Shown: positions 43,364-52,332 of the stretch, piece after piece
Numbering within the stretch: the stretch's first letter is position 1
Layout: every line of letters starts with the position of its first letter
Source of the DNA: Mycobacterium sp.
GTDB taxonomy: Bacteria > Actinomycetota > Actinomycetes > Mycobacteriales > Mycobacteriaceae
Direction: 5' to 3'
Assembly: GCF_004298145.1 (NCBI RefSeq)
Contig: NZ_SCRH01000046.1
Span: forward strand, 145,131 to 209,130
DNA length: 64,000 nucleotides
Notes under the pieces: model-generated
What the model was told of the DNA's origin: nothing
Seen by the model: only the letters and a program-made list of their open reading frames with translations
The model's database searches: none
Position numbers and translations under genes: made by a program

Positions 43364-44068
43364 TCAGGCGGCGTCGAGTAGGGCCTTGTCGCGGCGCCAG
43401 TGGTACACCGTCGGTGTGCAGTCGTGCATCAACGCGAGGTCGACGGCGTCCAGCATCGCCTGCAGCGGCCCGGGTTTGCGTAGGTGACGCGCGGCGACCG
43501 CCACCCGCACCACACCTTCGCGGCGAGCGATCCGCTCGGCGGACAGCACCACCGTGCGGCACCACCACGGCTCGGCGAGGAAGCCTTCCCCGATGCCGAG
43601 AACCCGTGCCCGCACCGTGGTGTGCCGAACCAGGTCGGTGATCCCATGCAGATCGGCGAGCATGCGAAATCCGTTCCCCGGCAACGCCTTAACGACACCT
43701 GGCGATACCACGCAGCCGGGCGCCGCGAACAACCGGGTACGCAGCCCGAGGTGCTCGAGAACCCGGTCGGCCGCCATCAATCGCAGATTGGCCTCGTGCG
43801 CCCGCAAGATCGCGAATTCACCGCGGCGCTTCTTGGTGACCGCGTCGTCGTAGCCGTGCAGCACGATGGCGTCGCCCCCGGCGCGGCGGGTGGTCAGCCA
43901 GTCAACGGTTCCCGGGTCGTGATCGAGCCGGTAGTTCCCGGACAGGCGGGGAGCCACCAGCAGCGACACCGGCACCTTGCGGGCATCCATTTGCGCGCAG
44001 AACGCCTCCACGCCGGGCAGGGTGCGTTCGCCAATCCCCGAGACCGAGACGATCAATTTTCCAGACAC
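43364..44068 (-). CDS. DUF2334 polysaccharide deacetylase-like protein (Rv0784)
   Basis: This 234-residue protein has the DUF2334 deacetylase-like fold with an early GIGERTLPG segment, an HDPGTVDWL region and an IVLHGYDD motif carrying the putative metal-ligand residues. It could act on an envelope sugar or may have lost activity. It lies 47 bases upstream of the FAD dehydrogenase on the same strand. Confidence 0.82.
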   Translation of the reverse strand: MSGKLIVSVSGIGERTLPGVEAFCAQMDARKVPVSLLVAPRLSGNYRLDHDPGTVDWLTTRRAGGDAIVLHGYDDAVTKKRRGEFAILRAHEANLRLMAADRVLEHLGLRTRLFAAPGCVVSPGVVKALPGNGFRMLADLHGITDLVRHTTVRARVLGIGEGFLAEPWWCRTVVLSAERIARREGVVRVAVAARHLRKPGPLQAMLDAVDLALMHDCTPTVYHWRRDKALLDAA

Positions 44069-44194
44069 ACCAGCAGTTTGCCGATCTCAAGTGTCGGAAC
44101 GGTGAAGGACACGCAGACAGCAGGCGTATATGCGCTCCCCCAAGCGCGATAATCGATTTCGGCGGCCGGCTTATCAGCACCGCCCAGCAAATAG

Positions 44195-44210
44195 CCGCCG
44201 GCGCCGGCGG
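44195..44210. promoter_or_regulatory. 16-bp perfect palindrome upstream of emrB copy 1
   Basis: CCGCCGGCGCCGGCGG reads the same on both strands and ends 15 bases before the -10 element of the transporter gene; it could be an operator. Confidence 0.4.
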
Positions 44211-44225
44211 ACACGATCTGTTCGA

Positions 44226-44231
44226 TATGCT
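44226..44231 (+). promoter_or_regulatory. -10 hexamer of emrB copy 1
   Basis: TATGCT sits ten bases before ATG 44242. The same hexamer and spacing precede the second copy. The ATG inside the hexamer is therefore unlikely to be the start. Confidence 0.5.
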
Positions 44232-44241
44232 AAGCAACGCC

Positions 44242-45846
44242 ATGGACGAGGCCTCCTACGCAGCGGCCAAAACGCCGCTGCCCCATGCCCCCGCCGGGCA
44301 GCCGGGCGCCGGCGAACGGGAGTATCCGGACAAACTGGACGCCGCGCTGTTGCGGGTCTCCGGTGTGTGCATCTTGGCCACGGTCATGGCGATCCTGGAT
44401 GTCACGGTGGTCAGCGTCGCGCAGCGCACCTTCATCGAGCAGTTCGCGTCCTCTCAGGCGGTTGTGGCGTGGACGATGACCGGCTACACGCTTGCCTTGG
44501 CGACCGTGATCCCGATAACCGGATGGGCAGCCGACCGGTTCGGCACCAAACGGCTATTCATGGGCTCCGTGGTGGCCTTCATGCTGGGCTCACTGCTCTG
44601 TGCGATTGCCGCAAACATTCTGCAGCTCATCATCTTTCGGGTGGTGCAAGGTGTCGGCGGCGGCATGCTGCTGCCATTGGGGTTCATGATCTTGACCCGT
44701 GAGGCCGGCCCCGGGCGGCTTGGGCGCCTGATGTCGATCCTGAGCATCCCCATGCTGCTCGCCCCGATCGGCGGGCCGATCCTGGGCGGTTGGCTGATCG
44801 ACACCTCGAGTTGGCGGTGGATCTTCCTGATCAACGTGCCGATCGGACTGCTCACCATTTTCCTCGCGGCGATCGTGTTTCCACGGGATCACCCGGCCCG
44901 GTCGGAAACTTTCGATGCCGTCGGCGTGCTGCTGCTGTCCCCCGGCCTGGCGATGTTCCTGTTCGCGGTGTCGTCCATCCCGGGCCGCGGTACCGTGGCC
45001 GACCGCCATGTGGTGATCCCGGCGACGATCGGGCTGGCATTGATCGCGGGGTTCGTCGCGCACGCCTGGCATCGCGCCGATCATCCCCTGATCGATCTGC
45101 GGTTGTTCCGCAATCCGGTGCTGACCCACGCCAACGTGACGATGCTGGTCTTCGCCGGCGCATTTTTTGGCGCCGGGCTGCTGCTTCCCAGTTACTTCCA
45201 GCAGGTGCTGCATCAGACGCCGATGCAGGCGGGCGTGCTCATGATCCCGCAGGGGCTCGGCGCCATGCTGACCATGCGGCTGACCGGGCCGCTCGTGGAC
45301 CGGCAGGGGCCGGGCAAGATCGTGCTGGTCGGCATCGTGCTGATCACCGCCGGCCTGGGCGCTTTCGCGTTCGGGGTGGCCAGGCAGGCCAACTATCTAC
45401 CTTGGCTGCTGGTGGGGCTGGCGGTCATGGGCCTGGGCATGGGCTGCACCATGATGCCGTTGTCCGTCGCGTCGGTGCAGGCGCTGGCACCGCATCAAAT
45501 CGCCCGGGGAACGACGTTGATGAGCGTCAGTCACCAGGTGGGCGGCTCGATGGGAACCGCCCTGATGTCGATGATCCTGACGAATCAGTTCAATAGGAGC
45601 GAAAATATCGTCGCAGCAAACAAACTTGCTGCGTTGCAACAGAGGGCGGCCATCGACGGGGTGCCGGTTGACCAATCCGAAATACCGCGGCAGTCGCTTG
45701 TCCCCGGCTTTTGGGCGAATGTGTTGCACGATCTTTCACACGCGTATACCGCGGTATTCGTGGTTGCCGTCGTGCTGGTAGTTTGCACGGTCATTCCGGC
45801 ATCCTTTCTGCCGAAAAAGCCGGCAAGCGAAACTGCCGGCGAATAA
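44242..45846 (+). CDS. emrB: DHA2-type MFS drug transporter EmrB, copy 1 (Rv0783c-like)
   Basis: The 534-residue protein is a 14-helix proton antiporter of the EmrB/QacA family: motif A GWAADRFGTKRLF, and the antiporter motif C GPILGGWLI at helix 5. It is predicted to export lipophilic drugs, dyes or lipids at the inner membrane. It is followed 155 bases later by a close paralogue. Start MDEASYAA is chosen from the conserved -10 position; five codons upstream an ATG is part of the -10. Confidence 0.9.
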   Translation: MDEASYAAAKTPLPHAPAGQPGAGEREYPDKLDAALLRVSGVCILATVMAILDVTVVSVAQRTFIEQFASSQAVVAWTMTGYTLALATVIPITGWAADRFGTKRLFMGSVVAFMLGSLLCAIAANILQLIIFRVVQGVGGGMLLPLGFMILTREAGPGRLGRLMSILSIPMLLAPIGGPILGGWLIDTSSWRWIFLINVPIGLLTIFLAAIVFPRDHPARSETFDAVGVLLLSPGLAMFLFAVSSIPGRGTVADRHVVIPATIGLALIAGFVAHAWHRADHPLIDLRLFRNPVLTHANVTMLVFAGAFFGAGLLLPSYFQQVLHQTPMQAGVLMIPQGLGAMLTMRLTGPLVDRQGPGKIVLVGIVLITAGLGAFAFGVARQANYLPWLLVGLAVMGLGMGCTMMPLSVASVQALAPHQIARGTTLMSVSHQVGGSMGTALMSMILTNQFNRSENIVAANKLAALQQRAAIDGVPVDQSEIPRQSLVPGFWANVLHDLSHAYTAVFVVAVVLVVCTVIPASFLPKKPASETAGE

Positions 45847-45985
45847 CACAAACACGCCTGCTAGACCACCAGGGGCCGATTTATCGCATTAACGGCAGTC
45901 CGGGTCACTTGTGCGCAGCACGAATTACACGCGTGCGAATAGGTGAATACGCGCAAAAACCCTTCTGCGGGGCCACCGATCTGGA

Positions 45986-45991
45986 TATGCT
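45986..45991 (+). promoter_or_regulatory. -10 hexamer of emrB copy 2
   Basis: TATGCT, ten bases before ATG 46002, duplicates the arrangement of the first copy, so the duplication carried its own promoter. Confidence 0.5.
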
Positions 45992-46001
45992 CAGCGGCGC
46001 C

Positions 46002-47639
46002 ATGGAGAACACTCGTTCCGCGTCTTTCACCGTCCCGTTGCCTATCGCCCCGGGATCATCGCGCCACCCAGATGAGTATCCCGACAAGCTGGACGCGGCA
46101 CTGTTCCGGATCGCCGGGGTGTGTGGCCTGGCCTGCATCATGGCCGTGCTGGACAGCACCGTCGTCGCCGTGGCGCAACGCACCTTCATCGAACAATTCG
46201 GGTCGACTCAGGCCATCGTCTCGTGGACGATCGCCGGCTACATGCTCGCGTTCGCGACCGTGATCCCGATCACGGGGTGGGCAGCGGACCGGTTCGGCAC
46301 CAAGCGCCTGTTCATGGGGTCGGTCCTGATTTTCACGCTGGGATCGCTGCTGTGCGCGGTGGCGCCGAACATATTGCTGCTCATTTTGTTTCGGGTGGTG
46401 CAGGGTATCGGCGGCGGCATGTTATTGCCGCTCAGCTTCGTGATCTTGACGCGTGAGGCGGGGCCCAAGCGGGTCGGCCGCCTGATGGCGGTGGGGGGAA
46501 TCCCGATTCTTCTCGGCCCGATCAGCGGGCCCATCCTGGGCGGTTGGCTGATCGGCGCCTACGGCTGGGAGTGGATTTTCCTGGTCAACCTGCCGATCGG
46601 CCTGACCGCATTCGCGCTGGCGGCGGTCATGTTCCCGAAAGATCAATCGTCCCCGTCCGAGGCTCTCGACATCACCGGCGCGCTGCTGCTGTCGCCCGGC
46701 GTGGCGATCTTCCTCTGCGGGGTGTGTTCCATCCCGGGGCGGCGCACGATATCCGACCCCTACGTGCTGGCGCCGGCGGTGGTTGGCCTGGCATTGATCG
46801 CCGCGTTCATCGTGCACGCCTGGTATCGCACCGATCACCCCCTGATCGACCTGCGGCTATTCCGCAACCCGGTAGTCACCCAGGTCAATGTGACGCTGCT
46901 GGTGTTCGGCGCCGCGTCGGTGGGCGTTGGGCTGCTGGTCCCGAGTTACTTCCAGATCGCCGGCCACGAGACGCCCATGCAGTCCGGGCTGCACATGCTG
47001 CCGGTCGGGATCGGTGCCGTATTGACCATGCCGCTGGGCGGGGCCTTCATGGACAAACGCGGTCCCGGCAATATCGTGCTGATCGGCCTGCCGCTGATGG
47101 CAGCGGGCCTGGGTGTCTTCACCTACGGTGTCGCCACGCGGGCCGAGTACTCCCCGGTCTTGGTGTCTGGACTCGCGATCATGGGCCTGGGGGCCGGCTT
47201 GACCACCACACCGCTTTCCGCGGCGCTCATGCAGGCGCTGGCCCCGCGTCAGGTCGCCCGGGGGACGACGTTGATCAGCGTGAATCAGCAGGTGGGCGGG
47301 TCGATCGGGGCCGCGCTCATGGCGGTGATCCTGACCAATCAGTTCAATCGCAACGAGGCCCTGATGGCGGCGAACGAGATGGCCGGGGTGCACCGGGGCG
47401 CCGGCAAGCGGGACCTTCCGGTTGACCCGTCGGCCCTCCCGCGGCAGACGATGACCCCCGATCTGGCCAGCCACGTGTCGCACCACTTGTCGCACGCCTA
47501 TGCGACGGTCTTCGTGCTGGCTGTCGTGTTGGTGGCCTTCACCATCATTCCGGCGTCGTTCCTGCCCAGGAAGCCACCGACCCCGCCCGTCGACGAAGTG
47601 CGCGCCGATGTCCCGGCTACCGCTGCGGATCGGCGTTGA
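46002..47639 (+). CDS. DHA2-type MFS drug transporter EmrB, copy 2 (tandem paralogue)
   Basis: This 545-residue paralogue of the preceding gene shares long stretches over the whole length (for example ADRFGTKRLFMGSV and GWLI at helix 5) but differs in loops and in the C-terminal tail. It has the same 14-helix plan. The last 23 bases overlap convergent ptrB. Separate promoter. Different substrate range from copy 1 is likely but unknown. Confidence 0.9.
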   Translation: MENTRSASFTVPLPIAPGSSRHPDEYPDKLDAALFRIAGVCGLACIMAVLDSTVVAVAQRTFIEQFGSTQAIVSWTIAGYMLAFATVIPITGWAADRFGTKRLFMGSVLIFTLGSLLCAVAPNILLLILFRVVQGIGGGMLLPLSFVILTREAGPKRVGRLMAVGGIPILLGPISGPILGGWLIGAYGWEWIFLVNLPIGLTAFALAAVMFPKDQSSPSEALDITGALLLSPGVAIFLCGVCSIPGRRTISDPYVLAPAVVGLALIAAFIVHAWYRTDHPLIDLRLFRNPVVTQVNVTLLVFGAASVGVGLLVPSYFQIAGHETPMQSGLHMLPVGIGAVLTMPLGGAFMDKRGPGNIVLIGLPLMAAGLGVFTYGVATRAEYSPVLVSGLAIMGLGAGLTTTPLSAALMQALAPRQVARGTTLISVNQQVGGSIGAALMAVILTNQFNRNEALMAANEMAGVHRGAGKRDLPVDPSALPRQTMTPDLASHVSHHLSHAYATVFVLAVVLVAFTIIPASFLPRKPPTPPVDEVRADVPATAADRR

Positions 47640-49785
47640 GGTCGGCTTCCCGGCCGCCGCCATAGCGGGCGCCATCGGCGGTGGCTAGCAGCCACGCATA
47701 CTGGAAGGCGGCTTCCTCCCACCCCTTGTAGCGACCGCTGACGCCACCATGCCCGGCGTTCATCTGGGTCTTCAACAGGATCGGGCTGCCGTCAGCGTTG
47801 ACGTGCCGCAGCGCGGCGACCCACTTGGCGGGCTCCACATAATAGACCCGCGTATCGTTCAGCGACGTCATCGCCAGAATCGCCGGATACCGCTTGGTCT
47901 CGACGTTCTCATACGGTGAATAGGACTTCATGTAGGAGTAGACATCCTTGTCCGCCAACGGGTTTCCCCATTCGTCCCACTCGGTCACGGTCAGCGGCAA
48001 GGAGGGATCCAGGATGGTGGTCAGCGGGTCGACGAACGGCACCTGCGCGAGGATGCCGGCGAAGAGTTCCGGGGCCAGGTTGGCCACCGCCCCCATCAGC
48101 AAACCGCCAGCACTGCCCCCCAGCGCCACCAGCTGACGCGGGCGGGTGATTCCGGAATCCACCAAATGCCTTGCCACCGCAACGAAGTCGGTGAAGGTGT
48201 TCTTCTTCTCCAACAGCTTGCCGTGCTCGTACCACAGCCGGCCCATCTCGCCACCGCCGCGGACGTGGGCGATCGCGAACACCATGCCGCGATCCAACAG
48301 CGACAACCGGGCGATGGAAAAGCTCGGGTCGGTGCAGATCTCGTAGGCACCGTAACCGTAAACCAGTGCAGGCGCCGGGAATTCGCTGCCCGCACGGTGC
48401 ACGATCGACACCGGGATCCGGGTGCCGTCGTCGGCAACCGCCCAGTCGCGCCGTTCGATGTAATCTTCCGGCCGATAATCGCCGAGCACGGGTTGCTCGC
48501 GCAGCAGGGTGCGTTCACCGGTGACGAAGTCGATGTCGTAGACCCGTGCCGGGATGACGAGAGACCCCGCCCGGATCCGCAGCTTGGGCGCATCCCAATT
48601 CGGGTTGCCGGCCAGGCCGGCCGACATCAGTTCAGAGTCGAACGAAACCTCTTCCGGCTGTGCGTATGTCCCGTCCGAATTGATGCGCCACAGCTGTAAC
48701 CGGGGCAGCGCCTCACGCCGATAGCTGACAACGAGGTGGCCGGCAAAGGCATCCACCCCGTCGAGGCGGACGTCGTCGCGGTGCGGGATCAGGGTGCGCT
48801 GCCGGGTGGGATCGCTGACCGGTGCCTCGGTCAGGGTGAAGTTGATCGCGCCGTCGTTATGCAGGATCAAGAACCGGTCCTGCCCGCCGACGACCGCATG
48901 CTCTACCGCGTACTCCACACCAACACGGCGCGGCAGCACGATGGTGAACTGCGCCTGCGGATCGGCGGCGTCGGCGTAGCGGAACTCGGAGGTGATTGAG
49001 GAGCCCGAGGCAATGACGACATAGGCCTCACTTCGGGTGAGTCCCACGCCGAGCCAGAACTTTTCGTCGGCTTCGTGATACACCAGCTCCGATGACTCAC
49101 CGGAGCCCACCCGATACCGCCACACTTTGTCGGGGCGGTGCGCCTCGTCCAGGGTGAGGTAGTACAGAGTGCGGTTGTCGGCGGCCCAGGTCGCTCCCGC
49201 CCCGATGTCGGCGATCTCGTCCGGATACAGCTCGCCGGTGCGTAAATCCTTGAACCGCAACGTATAGCGCTCGTCACCCAGGGTGTCGACCGAGTACGCC
49301 AGCAGGTTTCCGTCGAGGCTGACGGTCGCGGCGCCCAGGGCGAAGAATTCGTGTCCCTCGGCCTCGGCGTTCGAGTCGAGCAAGATTTGCTCGCCCGGGA
49401 TGTCGGTGTTCTCGTCCAGGGTCGGCGGGATCCAGTCATCGGGGTCGCTTACCGGACAACGGCACTGGACGCGGTACTGCTTCCCTTCGAAGGTGCGGGC
49501 GTAGTACCACCACCGGCCCTGCCGGGTCGGGACCGAGAGATCGGTTTCCTTGGTGCGCGCCTTGATCTCGTCGAAGATCTGTTGCCGCAACGGTTCGAGC
49601 CGGGCGGTCATCTGGTCGACGTAGTCGTTCTCGGCCTCGAGGTAGGCGATGACGTCGGGGTTGGTCTTTTCGCGCAGCCACTCGTAGGGGTCGATGAAGA
49701 CGTCACCGTGGTGCTCGCGCCGGCTGTCCACCCGCTTGGCGACGGGTGGTACGGACCCGGCACGGTGCGATTCGGTCATGCTCAT
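47617..49785 (-). CDS. ptrB: oligopeptidase B (prolyl oligopeptidase family), intact
   Basis: This 722-residue serine peptidase has an N-terminal beta-propeller (about 70-420) and a C-terminal alpha/beta-hydrolase domain, with nucleophile in GGSAGGLLMG, and the histidine in NAGHGGVSGR near residue 700. It cleaves small peptides after basic residues. In M. tuberculosis the gene is split into Rv0781 and Rv0782; here one continuous frame is seen. The first codons overlap the purC stop by four bases. Confidence 0.92.
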   Translation of the reverse strand: MSMTESHRAGSVPPVAKRVDSRREHHGDVFIDPYEWLREKTNPDVIAYLEAENDYVDQMTARLEPLRQQIFDEIKARTKETDLSVPTRQGRWWYYARTFEGKQYRVQCRCPVSDPDDWIPPTLDENTDIPGEQILLDSNAEAEGHEFFALGAATVSLDGNLLAYSVDTLGDERYTLRFKDLRTGELYPDEIADIGAGATWAADNRTLYYLTLDEAHRPDKVWRYRVGSGESSELVYHEADEKFWLGVGLTRSEAYVVIASGSSITSEFRYADAADPQAQFTIVLPRRVGVEYAVEHAVVGGQDRFLILHNDGAINFTLTEAPVSDPTRQRTLIPHRDDVRLDGVDAFAGHLVVSYRREALPRLQLWRINSDGTYAQPEEVSFDSELMSAGLAGNPNWDAPKLRIRAGSLVIPARVYDIDFVTGERTLLREQPVLGDYRPEDYIERRDWAVADDGTRIPVSIVHRAGSEFPAPALVYGYGAYEICTDPSFSIARLSLLDRGMVFAIAHVRGGGEMGRLWYEHGKLLEKKNTFTDFVAVARHLVDSGITRPRQLVALGGSAGGLLMGAVANLAPELFAGILAQVPFVDPLTTILDPSLPLTVTEWDEWGNPLADKDVYSYMKSYSPYENVETKRYPAILAMTSLNDTRVYYVEPAKWVAALRHVNADGSPILLKTQMNAGHGGVSGRYKGWEEAAFQYAWLLATADGARYGGGREADLNADPQR

Positions 49786-50672
49786 GCGCCGGTACCTATC
49801 CAGTCATCGAAGCTCAGGCCGGAAATTCGTTCGTAGGCATCGATATAGCGGCCACGAGTCGCCTCGATGATGTCGTCGGGGAGTGGCGGCGGGGGTTGCG
49901 TGCCGTGGCGGTCCCAGCCGGAGGCGGGGCTGGTGAGCCAGTTGCGGACGAACTGTTTGTCGAAGCTGTTCTGGACCACGCCGGCTTGGTACTCGTCGGC
50001 CGGCCAGTACCGTGAGGAATCCGGAGTGAAGATCTCGTCGGCCAGCAGCAGGTTGCCGTCACGGTCGGTGCCGAATTCGAATTTGGTGTCCGCGATGATG
50101 ATTCCTTTCCGCAGCGCATGGTCGGCGGCCTGAACGTAGATCTGCAAGGTGCGGTCGCGCAGCTGGTTGGCGCGCACCCCGCCCACCATCTCGATCACCC
50201 GGGCAAACGAGACGTTTTCGTCGTGGTCCCCCAATGCGGCTTTGGTCGCCGGGGTGAACAGCGGTTCGGCGAACCTGCTGGCTTCGACCAGTCCCGGCGG
50301 CAAGGTGATACCGCAGACCTTGCCGCTCGCCTGATAGTCCAGGAGCCCCGAGCCGGTCAGGTAACCGCGCGCCACGCATTCGACCGGAAGCATCTCCAGC
50401 TGCCGCACCACCAGCGCCCGCCCCAGGACCTCGTCGGGGACGCGCGGGTCGTCCGGCGGTCCGGCCAGGTGGTTGGGGGCATCGACGAGACCGAAGAAGA
50501 AAACACTCATCGCGGTCAGGATGCGGCCCTTGTCCGGGATGGTGCTGTCCAGGATGAAGTCGTACGCCGAGATGCGGTCGGTGGCGACCAGCAGGAGGTG
50601 TTCGTCGTCGACGCGATACAGCTCACGGACCTTGCCGCTCGCCAGATGCTGGTAGTCGGACAGTGCAGGCAT
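49782..50672 (-). CDS. purC: SAICAR synthase PurC
   Basis: The 296-residue enzyme joins aspartate to CAIR. Family segments are GKVRELYRVDDEHLLLVATDRISAYD (cores GKVRELY and DRISAYD), the SIPDKGRILT-like region and KFEFGTDRDG. Start ATG follows a leaderless -10. Overlaps ptrB by four bases (ATGA), so the two may be coupled. Confidence 0.95.
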   Translation of the reverse strand: MPALSDYQHLASGKVRELYRVDDEHLLLVATDRISAYDFILDSTIPDKGRILTAMSVFFFGLVDAPNHLAGPPDDPRVPDEVLGRALVVRQLEMLPVECVARGYLTGSGLLDYQASGKVCGITLPPGLVEASRFAEPLFTPATKAALGDHDENVSFARVIEMVGGVRANQLRDRTLQIYVQAADHALRKGIIIADTKFEFGTDRDGNLLLADEIFTPDSSRYWPADEYQAGVVQNSFDKQFVRNWLTSPASGWDRHGTQPPPPLPDDIIEATRGRYIDAYERISGLSFDDWIGTGA

Positions 50673-50678
50673 CCGGCC

Positions 50679-50684
50679 AGCCTA
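50679..50684 (-). promoter_or_regulatory. -10 hexamer of a leaderless purC promoter
   Basis: On the minus strand TAGGCT lies six bases before the purC ATG. Confidence 0.5.
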
Positions 50685-50688
50685 TCGG

Positions 50689-50711
50689 GCACACCGAAAC
50701 GCGCCGTGTGC
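50689..50711. promoter_or_regulatory. inverted repeat in the purC/Rv0779c-like divergent gap
   Basis: GCACAC and GTGTGC are 11 bases apart in the 52-base divergent spacer, suitable for a shared regulator. Confidence 0.3.
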
Positions 50712-50724
50712 TGGGATCGGGGAT

Positions 50725-51345
50725 ATGACACCGCGGTTTCTGCCCTACTCGACCAGGCCCGGCCGGCTGGCGGCCCAGCTGTTCAGCGACTTCGCCGTCG
50801 TCGTGTGGACAGTGCTGTGGCTTCTGGTCGGCCTGGCAGTTTACGACGCCATCGCGACCATCGCCGACGCCGGCCGGCAGGTCGAGAGCGGCGCGGACGG
50901 CATCGCCGGCAACCTCGCGTCCGCCGGCCACGGCGCCCAGCACATTCCGGTGGTGGGCGACACGGTCAGCGAGCCGCTCAACTCCGCCAGCCGGGCCGCG
51001 CTGGACATCGCGGGCGCGGGCCACGACCTGGACATCGCGGCGAGCTGGCTCGCCGTGTTGCTGGCGATGGCGGTCGTGGCGCTCCCGATCCTCGTCGCGG
51101 TGATCCCGTGGGTGTTTCTGCGGCTTCGATTCTTTCGGCGCAAGTTGACGGTGACCGCGTTGGCCGCAACCCCGGCCGGTGCGCAATTGCTTGCGCTGCG
51201 CGCGTTGACCAACCGCCCGCCCCGCACGTTGATCGCCGTCAGTGCGGACCCGGTCGGCGGGTGGCGTCGCGAGGATCCGGTGACCATCGGCGCCCTGGTG
51301 GCGGTCGAACTACGGTCGGCGGGTATCGCGATCCGCAGGGCTTAA
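50725..51345 (+). CDS. membrane protein (Rv0779c-like)
   Basis: This 206-residue protein has a hydrophobic helix at about 20-45 and another at about 110-140, with an alanine-rich amphipathic region between. A C-terminal cytoplasmic domain is rich in arginine. Its last 36 bases overlap the convergent transporter gene. Function unknown. Confidence 0.82.
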   Translation: MTPRFLPYSTRPGRLAAQLFSDFAVVVWTVLWLLVGLAVYDAIATIADAGRQVESGADGIAGNLASAGHGAQHIPVVGDTVSEPLNSASRAALDIAGAGHDLDIAASWLAVLLAMAVVALPILVAVIPWVFLRLRFFRRKLTVTALAATPAGAQLLALRALTNRPPRTLIAVSADPVGGWRREDPVTIGALVAVELRSAGIAIRRA

Positions 51346-52332
51346 CAGCAGCGCCCGCGAGAAGAGCAGCAGCCCGGCGACGGCCACAATGAGCCAGGCG
51401 GCCAACGCATCCCAGAAGAAAACCTGGGACACGGTGAGCAACCACCGCTCACCGAGCTCGGTTGCCATGGCGAAACTGGCCGCGGAATACATGCCCAGCG
51501 GGAACACGAACGCCCACCACACGCCGGCGAATTGCAGCATGTTGGGATGCCGCCTGATGCGGTGCAGGACGAAATAGATCAGCGGCGGTATCCACAGCGT
51601 GGCCGTCACCCAGGTCACGATGGTGACCGCCCGCACCGGGCCGGCCAGCCAGCCGGGCGCGATGGTATGGATGTTGTCTCCGGCCAGCGTCGCAATCGCC
51701 ATGCCGCCCATCAGGATCCAGGTATCGGGCTCGAAGCCGTCGCGGTGCTGGCGTTCGTTGACCACGCGCCACAGAGTCAACCAGGTCATCAGGCCGTAGA
51801 TGCACAGCGCCGCCACCCATGCGGCCACGGCTACCGCGAGCCACCAGTGGTGCCCGGTCTGACGGGCCGCCCGGGCGATCACGATCGCCAAACCCGATGT
51901 TCCCACGCTGCCCAACTGCCAGGCGCCGTGGACATGGTCGCGCAGCACGGACCAACGCTGTGCCAACATATTTCGCGCGCTGAGCATGATCAGCACCAGC
52001 CAGGACACCAGCGCGACGACACCGAGGACCCGCGCCACCCACACATTGGACGACAAGCGGGTGTCGATCACCGCGCAGGCGGCGACGAACGTGATCATCC
52101 GCAGTGTGACGTCGGGATCGGTGAGATCCCAGCGCAACTTCTGTTTGGTGGCGCAGGCCTTCGCGACCACCAGGGCGACCAGCAGCACCAGCCCGAGCGT
52201 GGCGATGACGCCCATCGTGTCGCTGATCAACCGGTATCCGTGATTTTTCGCGCCGACGGACAAGATACCGGTCGCCATCACCGCAGCGAACACGTCGGGG
52301 GTGGGCTCGATATCGGAGAACCGGATCGTCAC
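51310..52332 (-). CDS. TDT family (tellurite-resistance/dicarboxylate) transporter-like protein
   Basis: This 340-residue protein has about ten hydrophobic helices and an early PDVFAAVMATGILSVG segment typical of the TehA/Mae1 C4-dicarboxylate transporter fold. GTG start overlaps the cyp126 stop (GTGA), so the gene is an extension of the purB-cyp126 unit. Substrate unknown: an anion, sulfite or dicarboxylate are options. Confidence 0.8.
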   Translation of the reverse strand: MTIRFSDIEPTPDVFAAVMATGILSVGAKNHGYRLISDTMGVIATLGLVLLVALVVAKACATKQKLRWDLTDPDVTLRMITFVAACAVIDTRLSSNVWVARVLGVVALVSWLVLIMLSARNMLAQRWSVLRDHVHGAWQLGSVGTSGLAIVIARAARQTGHHWWLAVAVAAWVAALCIYGLMTWLTLWRVVNERQHRDGFEPDTWILMGGMAIATLAGDNIHTIAPGWLAGPVRAVTIVTWVTATLWIPPLIYFVLHRIRRHPNMLQFAGVWWAFVFPLGMYSAASFAMATELGERWLLTVSQVFFWDALAAWLIVAVAGLLLFSRALLLSPADRDTRRP

